Source: Deltaproteobacteria bacterium (lineage in GTDB: Bacteria > Desulfobacterota > Desulfobacteria > Desulfobacterales > Desulfobacteraceae). From it: DNA of 49,232 bases. The notes beneath the pieces are model-generated. The model did no database searches. It had not been told where the DNA came from and saw only the letters and a list, made by a program, of their open reading frames with translations. How positions within the stretch are numbered: position 1 is the first letter of the stretch; the number at the start of each line of letters is the position of its first letter. The DNA lies in the NCBI GenBank assembly GCA_013151635.1, contig JAADHV010000103.1, positions 1 through 49,232 of the forward strand. The letters are read 5' to 3'. Below are positions 25,085 through 32,480 of the stretch, in pieces. Position numbers and translations under genes: made by a program.

Positions 25085-25340
25085 TTTTAATCCCCAAAGC
25101 CTCCTTTATTTGTTTTTCTTTATATCCTACAATAACAATATCGTTAATTTTAATGGTGGGAAAAGAACAGCGGGGATTCAGCTCTTTAATATCTGCCAGA
25201 ATGGCTTTCCTTTCTTGCCCCTCCAGGTCATCCACCTCAATATACTCATATTCCACATTACATTCGGACAGGAGTCTTTTGGTTGATTTGCAGTGGCTGC
25301 ATGTGCTTAATGCATATAATGTTGTTTTGTCCTTTGCCAT
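25074..25340 (-). CDS. glutaredoxin-like protein
   Basis: 88 residues, a glutaredoxin/thioredoxin fold with TLYALSTCSHCKSTKRLL (active-site CSHC), cis-proline region CSFPTIKIND and VGYKEKQIKEALG. ATG 25340 follows AAAGGAG; the frame open to 25361 contains that ribosome site, so the longer start is unlikely. It is first in the operon grx-FTR-citrate synthase-rubredoxin/DUF2231. The overlap with the FTR-like gene suggests that the pair forms a ferredoxin-driven thiol reduction system. Confidence 0.88.
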   Translation of the reverse strand: MAKDKTTLYALSTCSHCKSTKRLLSECNVEYEYIEVDDLEGQERKAILADIKELNPRCSFPTIKINDIVIVGYKEKQIKEALGIKNET

Positions 25341-25437
25341 TTTTTTCTCCTTTGATGGCATAAGTATTAAAAAAACTTGGTCCAGGAAACTTTTGAATAC
25401 TGAATACTAAACTTTGCACGATTTATGCCAGATTTGC

Positions 25438-25455
25438 AAGTTTAAAGTTAAACTT
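25438..25455. promoter_or_regulatory. 18-bp palindrome in divergent redox promoter region
   Basis: AAGTTTAA-AG-TTAAACTT is a perfect palindrome around two bases, between the divergent glutaredoxin and rubredoxin-FMN genes. Direct repeats TTTTGAATAC (25391-25400 and 25458-25467) flank it. Operator candidate for the redox regulator of this region; the regulator is unknown. Confidence 0.45.
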
Positions 25456-25534
25456 CATTTTGAATACAGCTTTGCTAAAACAGGAATGAATGGTATCCTT
25501 TACAGAGTCTCAAATTCAAAAAAGGAGAAAATAA

Positions 25535-26695
25535 ATGAACCAGTGGTATTGTTCTGTTTGCCATGAAGTATTAACAAGTGAAAATAAACCCGGTACATGT
25601 GAAATCTGCCATGCAGACGATAGAATGATCCTAAATATGAAGGAAGTCCCGAAATCCCTTGAACAGGTCAGGGATCTGGCCAGGAAAAAACTTAAAGGGA
25701 TCTGCGCCGCATATCCTTCCTGTGACGGGAATTTTGATAAAATCTGTCAGAGAGAGGCTTATGGAAAACCCATAGGGCTTGGCGGGGCAGGGCAGGGGCG
25801 GTCTTTCAGGGCAAATACCAAGGCTCTTGCAGATATTCAATTGAACATGTCTGTTTTAGGGGACCATTTTGAACCGGATACTTCCTGTTCTTTTATTGGT
25901 ATTGATCTTGATTTTCCCGTACTGGCCGCATCCACGGCAGGAGCCCAGAAGTATAATGATGCTCTGGATGAAACAATGTTCTGCACATCTGTGTTAAAAG
26001 GATCAAAAGAGGCGGGCACCATAGGACTCAGGGGAGACACATGGTTTTATACTCAAGAGGATAACCCGTCACTGAATGCCATGAAAGCCTGCGGGGGATA
26101 CGGTATACCCATATTCAAACCACGGTCGCAGGATGTATTGAAAAATTTGATTGAAAAAGCTGAAAATCTTGGCTGCAAAGCAGTTGGTGTGGATCTGGAT
26201 GGCTGCGGTTCAACCATTATGGCCCTGCACGGACAACCAGTGTTTAAAAAAAGTGCAAGAGAGATTGAAGAACTGGTGAATTTTACTAAACTTCCTTTTA
26301 TTGCAAAGGGCATAATGCTCCCTGACGAAGCGCAAAAATGTGCAGATGCAGGAGCTTCTGTCATTGCTGTATCCAACCACGGGGGCCGTGTGCTGGATTC
26401 AACCCCCGGTGTTGCCGTAATGCTGCCTTTGATCAGAAAGAAACTCGGGGATTCTGTTACGATTACAGCGGATGGCGGCGTAAGGACAGGATACGATGTG
26501 TTGAAAATGCTGGCCCTGGGTGCTGATGCAGTCCTTTTAGGAAGGGATATTATAAGGGCGGCTGTGGGCGCAGGAACACTTGGGGTGAGACTGCATCTTG
26601 AGCATATCAAGAAAACATTGAAAAAAGCCATGTTTATGACCGGAACCAGAAACATCAAGATGGCTGATTCAAGGATTATATTTAAATCCAATTAA
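25535..26695 (+). CDS. FMN-dependent alpha-hydroxy-acid dehydrogenase-like enzyme with N-terminal rubredoxin-like domain
   Basis: 386 residues. Residues 1-30 form a small rubredoxin-like ribbon (C6, C9, C22, C25). The rest is a TIM barrel of the lactate/glycolate oxidase (LldD) type: FPVLAASTAG, FIAKGIMLPDEAQKCADAGASVIAVSNHGGRVLDSTPG with the catalytic His in SNHGGR, and the FMN phosphate region ITADGGVRTGYDVLKMLALGADAVLLGRD. An extra cysteine-rich segment (CAAYPSCDGNFDKICQREAYGKP) lies between. Fusion to a ribbon suggests that electrons pass to rubredoxin or flavodoxin instead of oxygen. Strong ribosome site (AAAAGGAG). It leads a three-gene redox operon. Confidence 0.88.
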   Translation: MNQWYCSVCHEVLTSENKPGTCEICHADDRMILNMKEVPKSLEQVRDLARKKLKGICAAYPSCDGNFDKICQREAYGKPIGLGGAGQGRSFRANTKALADIQLNMSVLGDHFEPDTSCSFIGIDLDFPVLAASTAGAQKYNDALDETMFCTSVLKGSKEAGTIGLRGDTWFYTQEDNPSLNAMKACGGYGIPIFKPRSQDVLKNLIEKAENLGCKAVGVDLDGCGSTIMALHGQPVFKKSAREIEELVNFTKLPFIAKGIMLPDEAQKCADAGASVIAVSNHGGRVLDSTPGVAVMLPLIRKKLGDSVTITADGGVRTGYDVLKMLALGADAVLLGRDIIRAAVGAGTLGVRLHLEHIKKTLKKAMFMTGTRNIKMADSRIIFKSN

Positions 26696-26710
26696 ACAAA
26701 AGGGGGGAAA

Positions 26711-27151
26711 ATGAGTAAAGTATTAATTGTTTACGCATCAAGGACTGACGAAACAAAATCCATCGCGGAATTGATAGCAGAAGGTGTCCGGATTTCAGGA
26801 CATGAGGCTGAAGTTAAAAAAACAAGCGAAATAAAAAATGAAGACGATTTAAAAGGGTATGACGGATATGCATTTGGTTCTGCTACTTATCACGGAGAAA
26901 TGATAACATCCATGAAACAGATTTTGTTTTTAGCAGAAAGGGCAGAGCTTAAAGGTAAACCCGGTGGTGCTTTTGGGGCCTATGGCTGGAGTGGTGAGGC
27001 ACCGGGAAGAATATTTGAGACAATGGAGAATATTTATAGTATGAAAATGGTATCAGGCCCCTTGATGCTCAAGGCAAGCTGGATAGAGGGCGGTATCCAG
27101 GCTGCCCGGGAATACGGGAAAAGCATTACAAAAAGGTTGAGCCATCGGTAG
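26711..27151 (+). CDS. flavodoxin
   Basis: A 146-residue flavodoxin domain. FMN-phosphate loop VYASRTDETKSIA (residues about 7-19), the FMN-binding YDGYAFGSATYHGE segment and GGAFGAYGWSGEAPGRIFE. Sequence style is close to the flavodoxin domain of FprA proteins rather than to classic Desulfovibrio flavodoxin. It lies 15 bases after the FMN enzyme and 17 bases before the rhodanese fusion, so it is a likely electron carrier for these partners. Cytoplasmic. Confidence 0.88.
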   Translation: MSKVLIVYASRTDETKSIAELIAEGVRISGHEAEVKKTSEIKNEDDLKGYDGYAFGSATYHGEMITSMKQILFLAERAELKGKPGGAFGAYGWSGEAPGRIFETMENIYSMKMVSGPLMLKASWIEGGIQAAREYGKSITKRLSHR

Positions 27152-27168
27152 AATAAGGAGGGCGCGTC

Positions 27169-27975
27169 ATGGTTAAGGAGTTGAGTGCTAAAATATTACA
27201 ACGCTTTATAAAAGACAAAACCGAAGAGGAATACCTTATTATTGATGTAAGACAGCAAAATGAATATCGTCTGGATCATATACCCGGTGCTGAGAATATT
27301 CCCCTGGCTGAAATTCAATTTGATCCGTTTGTATTTGATGACGACAGGAAATTGATTTTTTATTGCAGGAGCGGGGGCCGCTCAAAGGTTGCTGCCATAT
27401 TTGTGGCAGAAGCCGGGTATGATGAAAAAAAATTGTATCATCTCAAAGGAGGCATGCTTGAATACTCGGGGAAGATTATAAATGACATGCCCCGGGTTGA
27501 CCTTTTTCCTGCAGACATTACCCCGGCAGGTATCATGGAGAAATCCATTGATCTTGAAAAAGGAGCCTTTTATTTTTATACACACGTAAAAGACCAATTT
27601 AAAGGATCTGAACTTTACCATGTGATGAAAAATATGGCAAAGGACGAAATATCCCATGCCAAGGCCATTTATAATAAGATGAAAAAAAGAAATGATATTG
27701 AAATGGAGTTTGACCTGTTCTTTAATTCCTGCAAGGGCGATATTATAGAAGGCGGAAAATCCTTGAAAGAGGCAGGAAAATTTTTTTCTGATATATCAAA
27801 TACTATTGATATCGTAGATTTTGCCATTGATCTGGAATTTTCAGCCTATGATTTATATAAAAACATGGCTGAAAATTTTAAGGAAGAAAGTTTAAAAGAA
27901 ATGTTCTACACACTTGCCCAGGTTGAAAAAGAACACATGGAAAAGATGATTCAGTTAATAGAATTGTGTGAGTAA
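27169..27975 (+). CDS. rhodanese - rubrerythrin-like ferritin domain fusion
   Basis: 268 residues. Rhodanese domain about 1-108 with DVRQQNEYRLDHIPGAENIPL and active-site loop CRSGGRS (C66). Residues about 118-266 are a ferritin-like four-helix domain: DLEKGAFYFYTHV, AKDEISHAKAIY, DLEFSAYDLYKNM and VEKEHMEKM, the E...ExxH diiron ligands. Joining a persulfide-carrying domain to a diiron peroxidase-like domain suggests sulfane sulfur or polysulfide chemistry coupled to oxidant removal. That is an inference; the fusion itself is plain. Last gene of the FMN-flavodoxin operon, with AAGGAGG before its ATG. Confidence 0.9.
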   Translation: MVKELSAKILQRFIKDKTEEEYLIIDVRQQNEYRLDHIPGAENIPLAEIQFDPFVFDDDRKLIFYCRSGGRSKVAAIFVAEAGYDEKKLYHLKGGMLEYSGKIINDMPRVDLFPADITPAGIMEKSIDLEKGAFYFYTHVKDQFKGSELYHVMKNMAKDEISHAKAIYNKMKKRNDIEMEFDLFFNSCKGDIIEGGKSLKEAGKFFSDISNTIDIVDFAIDLEFSAYDLYKNMAENFKEESLKEMFYTLAQVEKEHMEKMIQLIELCE

Positions 27976-28357
27976 GGATTCCTGGGTTTTGCCATGCGCT
28001 TTTTGAAAGCGCGATAAATAATTAAAAATTTTAAATAAAGGCTTGAAAAGATAATTGTTTTTCTGATAGTATACCTTTTCAGGATCTCAAGTCCGATTTT
28101 TATTTTCAATATTTTAGTTTTTATTTTATTTGGTACATATTTGTATTGTTCATTGCAGATCGCTGATACGATTATCTGAGACATGAATGTCTCTTGCGCC
28201 TTTTTGTATTATTTATCGCATTTGTCAAATGTTGCGATTCAGTGAGCCAGGGAGTTTTTCACATGAATCGCATGAATTTTTATTCAATTGGTATGATGTT
28301 TGCTCAATACTGATTTATATAATAAGGACATAATAAAAAATCCAGGAGGGATAAAAA
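27976..28357. other. 382-bp regulatory-looking region upstream of the small ORF and dfx
   Basis: AT-rich with several symmetrical elements: GCGCTTT (27996-28002) / AAAGCGC (28006-28012), without a T-run and probably the end signal of the upstream operon; a perfect GAGACAT-GA-ATGTCTC palindrome (28178-28193); and an imperfect CATTTG/CAAATG hairpin near 28220. No coding content recognised. Confidence 0.5.
28178..28193. promoter_or_regulatory. 16-bp palindrome upstream of small ORF / desulfoferrodoxin
   Basis: GAGACAT-GA-ATGTCTC, a perfect inverted repeat about 165 bases before the 68-aa ORF. Candidate operator or structured leader. Confidence 0.35.
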
Positions 28358-28564
28358 ATGGCTGAACCTGTTATTGGAAAGAAAAAGGAAACTGCCAAAA
28401 CACCCAATTTGTATTACGCCATGAAATCGCATCATGAGGTTTATTATCAAATGGCCTCTATTTTCAAGGCGGCCACCCATGATGAAGACAAACTGGCAAA
28501 AAAGATTTTCACCGGGGTTTTAGCAGGCAATCAACCTGAAATATTTATGGAAAATTCTTTGTGA
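28358..28564 (+). CDS. small hypothetical protein upstream of desulfoferrodoxin
   Basis: A 68-residue protein I do not recognise. A strong AGGAGG lies eight bases before its ATG, which argues that it is translated. It is basic at the N-terminus (GKKKETAK), then helical (MKSHHEVYYQMASIFKAA) with a His-His pair; there are no cysteines, signal peptide or membrane helix. It shares the MAE- start with the next gene, 112 bases downstream, but no other similarity. Context in an oxygen-defence island suggests a stress role, but that is only by position. The C-terminus may be truncated. Confidence 0.5.
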   Translation: MAEPVIGKKKETAKTPNLYYAMKSHHEVYYQMASIFKAATHDEDKLAKKIFTGVLAGNQPEIFMENSL

Positions 28565-28676
28565 ATGGCATTTAAGGCTCTAGCTTGATTTGATATCCAG
28601 TTTAAGATTTTTGGATTCTAAATTTTATTTTTGCCTGTTAAAACAATAACTAAACATAAAAAAGGAGAAAAAAACA

Positions 28677-29057
28677 ATGGCTGAACAATTTGGTATTTAT
28701 AAATGCGCTAAATGTGGGAATATAGTACAGGTCCTTCATGGGGAAAAACCACCGGTCATGTGTTGCGGCCAGGCAATGGACCGTCTGGTTGAAAACACTG
28801 TGGATGCGGCACTGGAAAAACATGTGCCGGTAATTGAAAAGATTGAAGGCGGATACTTGGTTAAGGTTGGCAGCGTTGCCCATCCCATGGGCAGTGATCA
28901 CTGGATAGAGTGGATTGAACTTGCTTTGGAAGATAATATGTTTGTACAAAGAAAAATACTGACACCAGCAAGTACGCCGGAAGCAGAGTTTAAAACCGGT
29001 GCTGCAAAAGTTGTGGCAAGGGCTTATTGCAACCTTCACGGCCTTTGGAAATCCTAG
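28677..29057 (+). CDS. dfx: desulfoferrodoxin (superoxide reductase, two-iron type)
   Basis: 126 residues, the standard length. N-terminal desulforedoxin domain with C10, C13, C29, C30 (CAKCG, MCCGQ). Superoxide reductase domain with the EKHVP loop (E47, K48, H49), H69, H75, C118 and H121 (YCNLHGLW) forming the catalytic Fe(His)4Cys site. It reduces superoxide to hydrogen peroxide using electrons from rubredoxin, one of which is encoded at 43889-44047. Strong ribosome site (AAAAGGAG) and a strong terminator downstream. Confidence 0.96.
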   Translation: MAEQFGIYKCAKCGNIVQVLHGEKPPVMCCGQAMDRLVENTVDAALEKHVPVIEKIEGGYLVKVGSVAHPMGSDHWIEWIELALEDNMFVQRKILTPASTPEAEFKTGAAKVVARAYCNLHGLWKS

Positions 29058-29092
29058 CGTGATTCAGTACCTGATTCCGATAACGGATAAAG

Positions 29093-29138
29093 AAAAGCCC
29101 TGTAGCGCTGATAAAACCTGAAGCGCTGCAGGGCTTTT
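29093..29138. terminator. bidirectional terminator between dfx and ferritin-like gene
   Basis: AAAAGCCCTGTAGCGCT (29093-29109) pairs with AGCGCTGCAGGGCTTTT (29122-29138) over 17 positions with one G-T wobble. The A and T ends serve both strands of this convergent pair. Confidence 0.85.
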
Positions 29139-29159
29139 AAAATTTGATTTTAAAAAAAA

Positions 29160-29633
29160 TTAATAGTATTCTGTTAATTTCCCTGCAAGAAGCCTGATAT
29201 GGCTCATTTCTTCCTTGATGATATCGTCAATTTTTGATTGACCAAGCTTTGGCGGAACCAGTTCTTTTATTCCAAGATAAAATGCAATGGAATCTTTCTC
29301 TGCCTGAATGGCACAGCCCAATATACTTTTTAAGCTTTTACCGGGTTGCTCTTTTTTAAAAAAAATCCTTGTGTCAGCCAGAGCTTTTAGATAAAGGGCA
29401 TTTTCATCATCCGGGTCAAAGGTTGTTGAAAATGATTCCTGATCTTTTAATCCTTTTTGCATATTGGCAAAGGTTGTTTCATGATTGTCTTCCATTTTCG
29501 CAAGCCCTAGGAGAAATTCTTTATGCTGTTCCCCCTTAACCTGTTTTGCAGCGTTCCTGTAAAATATTGCTCCATTTTGTTCAATTTTCACTGCCATTTC
29601 AAAAATATCATTTGCATTAAAATCGTTAGGCAT
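29160..29633 (-). CDS. rubrerythrin-like ferritin-fold protein
   Basis: A 157-residue ferritin-like protein. Diiron ligand pattern: KIEQNGAIFYRNA, MEDNHETTFANM, QAEKDSIAFYLGI and EEMSHIRLLAGKL. Like the product of 19364-19825 it lacks a rubredoxin domain; the two are distant paralogues. It lies 24 bases after fprA and is probably co-transcribed, matching a role downstream of oxygen or peroxide reduction. GGAGGG sits five bases before its ATG. Confidence 0.85.
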   Translation of the reverse strand: MPNDFNANDIFEMAVKIEQNGAIFYRNAAKQVKGEQHKEFLLGLAKMEDNHETTFANMQKGLKDQESFSTTFDPDDENALYLKALADTRIFFKKEQPGKSLKSILGCAIQAEKDSIAFYLGIKELVPPKLGQSKIDDIIKEEMSHIRLLAGKLTEYY

Positions 29634-29657
29634 TTTTCCCTCCGGGTTATCTTCTTT

Positions 29658-30854
29658 TTAAGATAACCTTTCCTTTAAGGTTCTAGCTATTTTTACGCCC
29701 AGTTCAAAGCACCTGTTCAGGTCCGCTTCATCCGGAACGTATTGTACTTTAACACCATCGTCAATAATATCCAGTTTCATTTCAGAAAAATCCTTATTAA
29801 GAATTTTTACTGCTTCCCCGCTCCATCCGTAAGAACCAAATGCAGCTGCAATTTTATTCTGTGGTCTTAAGCCCTTGATGTATGTCATGACATCTGCGAT
29901 CACGGGGAAAATGCTGTTGTTCAGTGTCGGGGAACCCACAGCAATGGCGCCTGCTTCAATAATTTCCGTCATGATATCACTTCTATGCCATTTCCTTGTG
30001 TTCATCAGCCTTACATTCACATCTTCAGATTCAATGCCGCTGGTAATTGACCGGGCCATCTTGGTTGTACTGTCCCACATGGAATCAAAGATGACAACAA
30101 CCTTGTTTTCCGGTTCCTGCCGGGACCATTTGTCATAGGCCTCAATGATTTTTGACGGGTTGTCCCGCCAGAGGATCCCATGGTCCGGGCAAATCATGTT
30201 AATCTTCAGATTCATTTTTGCAACATCTTTTAAAAGCGTCTGAACCCTTGGTGAAAAGTGAAGAAGAATATTGGCATAATATTTTCTTGCATGGGGGATG
30301 ATTTCATCTCCTATTTCATCATCAAAAAACTTGTCTCCGGCATAGTGCTGCCCAAAGGCATCACTGGAAAACAAGATAGCATCATCCACAAGATAGGTGA
30401 ACATGCTGTCCGGCCAGTGAAGCATTCTTGTCTCAAGAAAAGAAAATGTCCTGTTCCCTGCTTTAAGCTCATCTCCGCTGCCCACAACCTTAAAATTAAA
30501 GTCGCAGTGAAAATGGCTTTTCAGGTTCTTTGCCCCCATCTTTGAGCAATATACGGGTTTGTCTTTCCCAATTAACTGCATGAGTTTCGGGATACCCCCG
30601 GAATGGTCCATTTCCGTATGATTGCTGATAAGCATATCAATTTTTTCCGGATCAATAATCCTGCTGATATTGGAAATCAGTTCATCTGAAAATTTTTCTT
30701 TTACCGTATCAATGAGAATATTTTTTTCACCAAGTACAAGGAATGCATTATAGGTTGTACCTTCATAAGTGGAATAGCCATGGAAATCCCTTATATCCCA
30801 GTCACGGCATCCGACAGAATATATCCCATCCGCTATTTCAATGGGTTTATACAT
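29658..30854 (-). CDS. fprA: A-type flavoprotein, rubredoxin:oxygen oxidoreductase (FprA/ROO)
   Basis: 398 residues, full length for class A flavodiiron proteins. N-terminal metallo-beta-lactamase domain with NHTEMDH (H79, E81, D83, H84), MLHWPDSMFTY and SSDAFGQH diiron ligands and CPDHGILW. C-terminal flavodoxin domain from about residue 253 (VVIFDSMWDSTTKMARSI, GSPTLNNSIFP, AFGSYGWSGEAV). It reduces oxygen to water, or NO to N2O, with electrons from rubredoxin. No C-terminal rubredoxin is fused, so the separate rubredoxin must serve. GGAGG before the ATG. First gene of a pair with the ferritin-like protein. Confidence 0.95.
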   Translation of the reverse strand: MYKPIEIADGIYSVGCRDWDIRDFHGYSTYEGTTYNAFLVLGEKNILIDTVKEKFSDELISNISRIIDPEKIDMLISNHTEMDHSGGIPKLMQLIGKDKPVYCSKMGAKNLKSHFHCDFNFKVVGSGDELKAGNRTFSFLETRMLHWPDSMFTYLVDDAILFSSDAFGQHYAGDKFFDDEIGDEIIPHARKYYANILLHFSPRVQTLLKDVAKMNLKINMICPDHGILWRDNPSKIIEAYDKWSRQEPENKVVVIFDSMWDSTTKMARSITSGIESEDVNVRLMNTRKWHRSDIMTEIIEAGAIAVGSPTLNNSIFPVIADVMTYIKGLRPQNKIAAAFGSYGWSGEAVKILNKDFSEMKLDIIDDGVKVQYVPDEADLNRCFELGVKIARTLKERLS

Positions 30855-31024
30855 TTAATTTATACCTCCCTGATTGAAAATTAATCAAGCAAAACAGTTT
30901 ATAAAACCCTTTTTTAGTACCCTCGATATATGCAAAGAGTGTGCCTTGAAATCCGAGTGTTTTTTCCTGGGAAAAAGGGTTTTAACTTGAAGATTATTAT
31001 TATAATATAAGATGCTTAAAATCA

Positions 31025-32428
31025 ATGAATCATTTATTCATAAAAAGTAAAATTATGAATCATAATGTTTATATAAAAAGAACAAAAATTAATGTGCCCG
31101 TTGAAAAGGTTTTTGCATGGCATGAAAGCAAAGGGGCCATATCAAGGCTGACACCGCCATGGGCGCCCTTGAAAATGATCGACCATAAAGGCCGTGGCAT
31201 TCAAAAGGGAGTAAAAGTCGTATTCAGACTGCGTATTTTTAATATACCCATGACCTGGGAGGCAGAGCATACAGATTACCAGGAAAATAAGTTTTTTAAA
31301 GACAGGCAGGTTAAAGGGCCGTTTGCCAAATGGGAACATACCCACAATTTTATACCGGATGGCAGAGCTTCTTCAATCATGGAAGACAAGGTCGAGTTTA
31401 AATTGCCCCTCGGGTTTTTGAGCCGGCCTTTTTATTTTTTTGCATTAAAAGAGTTTGAAAGAATGTTCAGTTACAGGCACAGGGTGTTAAAGTATGACCT
31501 GGAACATAATGCAGGCAAAACAAAAAATAAGAGAATCCTTGTTTCAGGTGCCAGTGGAACCATAGGAAGCATACTGGTCCCCTTCTTGCGGACCTTGGGC
31601 CACAAGGTGATCCGGCTTGTCAGGAAAACCTCAGACCTTTCAAGTGACGAATTGTTCTGGGATCCGTACAATGATACTCTTGATCTTGACAAGGCAGGAC
31701 CTATTGATGCTGTGATAAATTTAAACGGCATTGATATTTCAAGGGGACGATGGACGGCAAAACAAAAGAAACGGATTATTGACTCAAGGATAATTCCAAC
31801 CCGTTTTCTTGCAAGGAAAATAGCAGGGCTTGACCCAAAACCCCTGGTCTTTATTTCTTCTTCTGCCATAGGATTTTATGGAGAAAGAAAAGATAAGGTC
31901 TTAATCGAGACAGATGATATGGGGGAATATTTTATTTCAAAAGTATGTAAGTTATGGGAAGATGCCTCGGTTGATGCACAAAACTCCGGGATCAGGACTG
32001 TTCAGCTCAGGACAGGTGTTGTGCTTACTCCTGCCGGCGGTGCCCTTAAAAGGATGGAACGGCCTTTCAGGGCAGGATGTGGTGTAAGACTTTCCCATGG
32101 CAGGCAATATATGAGCTGGATCAGTATGGACGATGCATTGTCAGGCATTCTGCATATTTTAAACAATGATAAAATCAAAGGCCCTGTTAACCTGACAGGC
32201 CCCAATCCTGTTACAAACCTTGAATTCTCAAAAACATTGGCCAGGGTTTTTTCCAAAAAGGTGTTTTTCCGTCTTCCTGAACTCCTGGCCCTGGCCTTGT
32301 GGGGACAAATGGGCAAAGAAACTCTTTTAGCCAGTGCCAGGGTAAGGCCTGGAAAGCTTTTGGACAACGGGTTTTCGTTTCAGCATGAAACACTTTTTTT
32401 TGCATTAAAAGACATGCTTGGACGTTAA
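31025..32428 (+). CDS. SRPBCC (START-like) domain - TIGR01777 epimerase fusion
   Basis: 467 residues. Residues about 12-160 are a polyketide-cyclase/START-like ligand-binding domain (VPVEKVFAWHESKGAISRLTPPWAPLKM). Residues about 168-465 are a SDR39U1-type NAD-binding epimerase (SGASGTIGSILVPFL, NLNGIDISRGRWTAKQK, SSSAIGFYGER, RQYMSWISMDDAL, NLTGPNPVTNLEF). A stand-alone homologue is at 18318-19223. The added domain may bind a hydrophobic substrate. ATG 31025 or 31055 could be the start; neither has a clear ribosome site. Followed at 40-50 bases by a membrane protein gene. Confidence 0.88.
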   Translation: MNHLFIKSKIMNHNVYIKRTKINVPVEKVFAWHESKGAISRLTPPWAPLKMIDHKGRGIQKGVKVVFRLRIFNIPMTWEAEHTDYQENKFFKDRQVKGPFAKWEHTHNFIPDGRASSIMEDKVEFKLPLGFLSRPFYFFALKEFERMFSYRHRVLKYDLEHNAGKTKNKRILVSGASGTIGSILVPFLRTLGHKVIRLVRKTSDLSSDELFWDPYNDTLDLDKAGPIDAVINLNGIDISRGRWTAKQKKRIIDSRIIPTRFLARKIAGLDPKPLVFISSSAIGFYGERKDKVLIETDDMGEYFISKVCKLWEDASVDAQNSGIRTVQLRTGVVLTPAGGALKRMERPFRAGCGVRLSHGRQYMSWISMDDALSGILHILNNDKIKGPVNLTGPNPVTNLEFSKTLARVFSKKVFFRLPELLALALWGQMGKETLLASARVRPGKLLDNGFSFQHETLFFALKDMLGR

Positions 32429-32480
32429 TGATAAAAAATATAAAGTTTTAATATAAAAATAATTTAAGGTGGCCCTTAAA

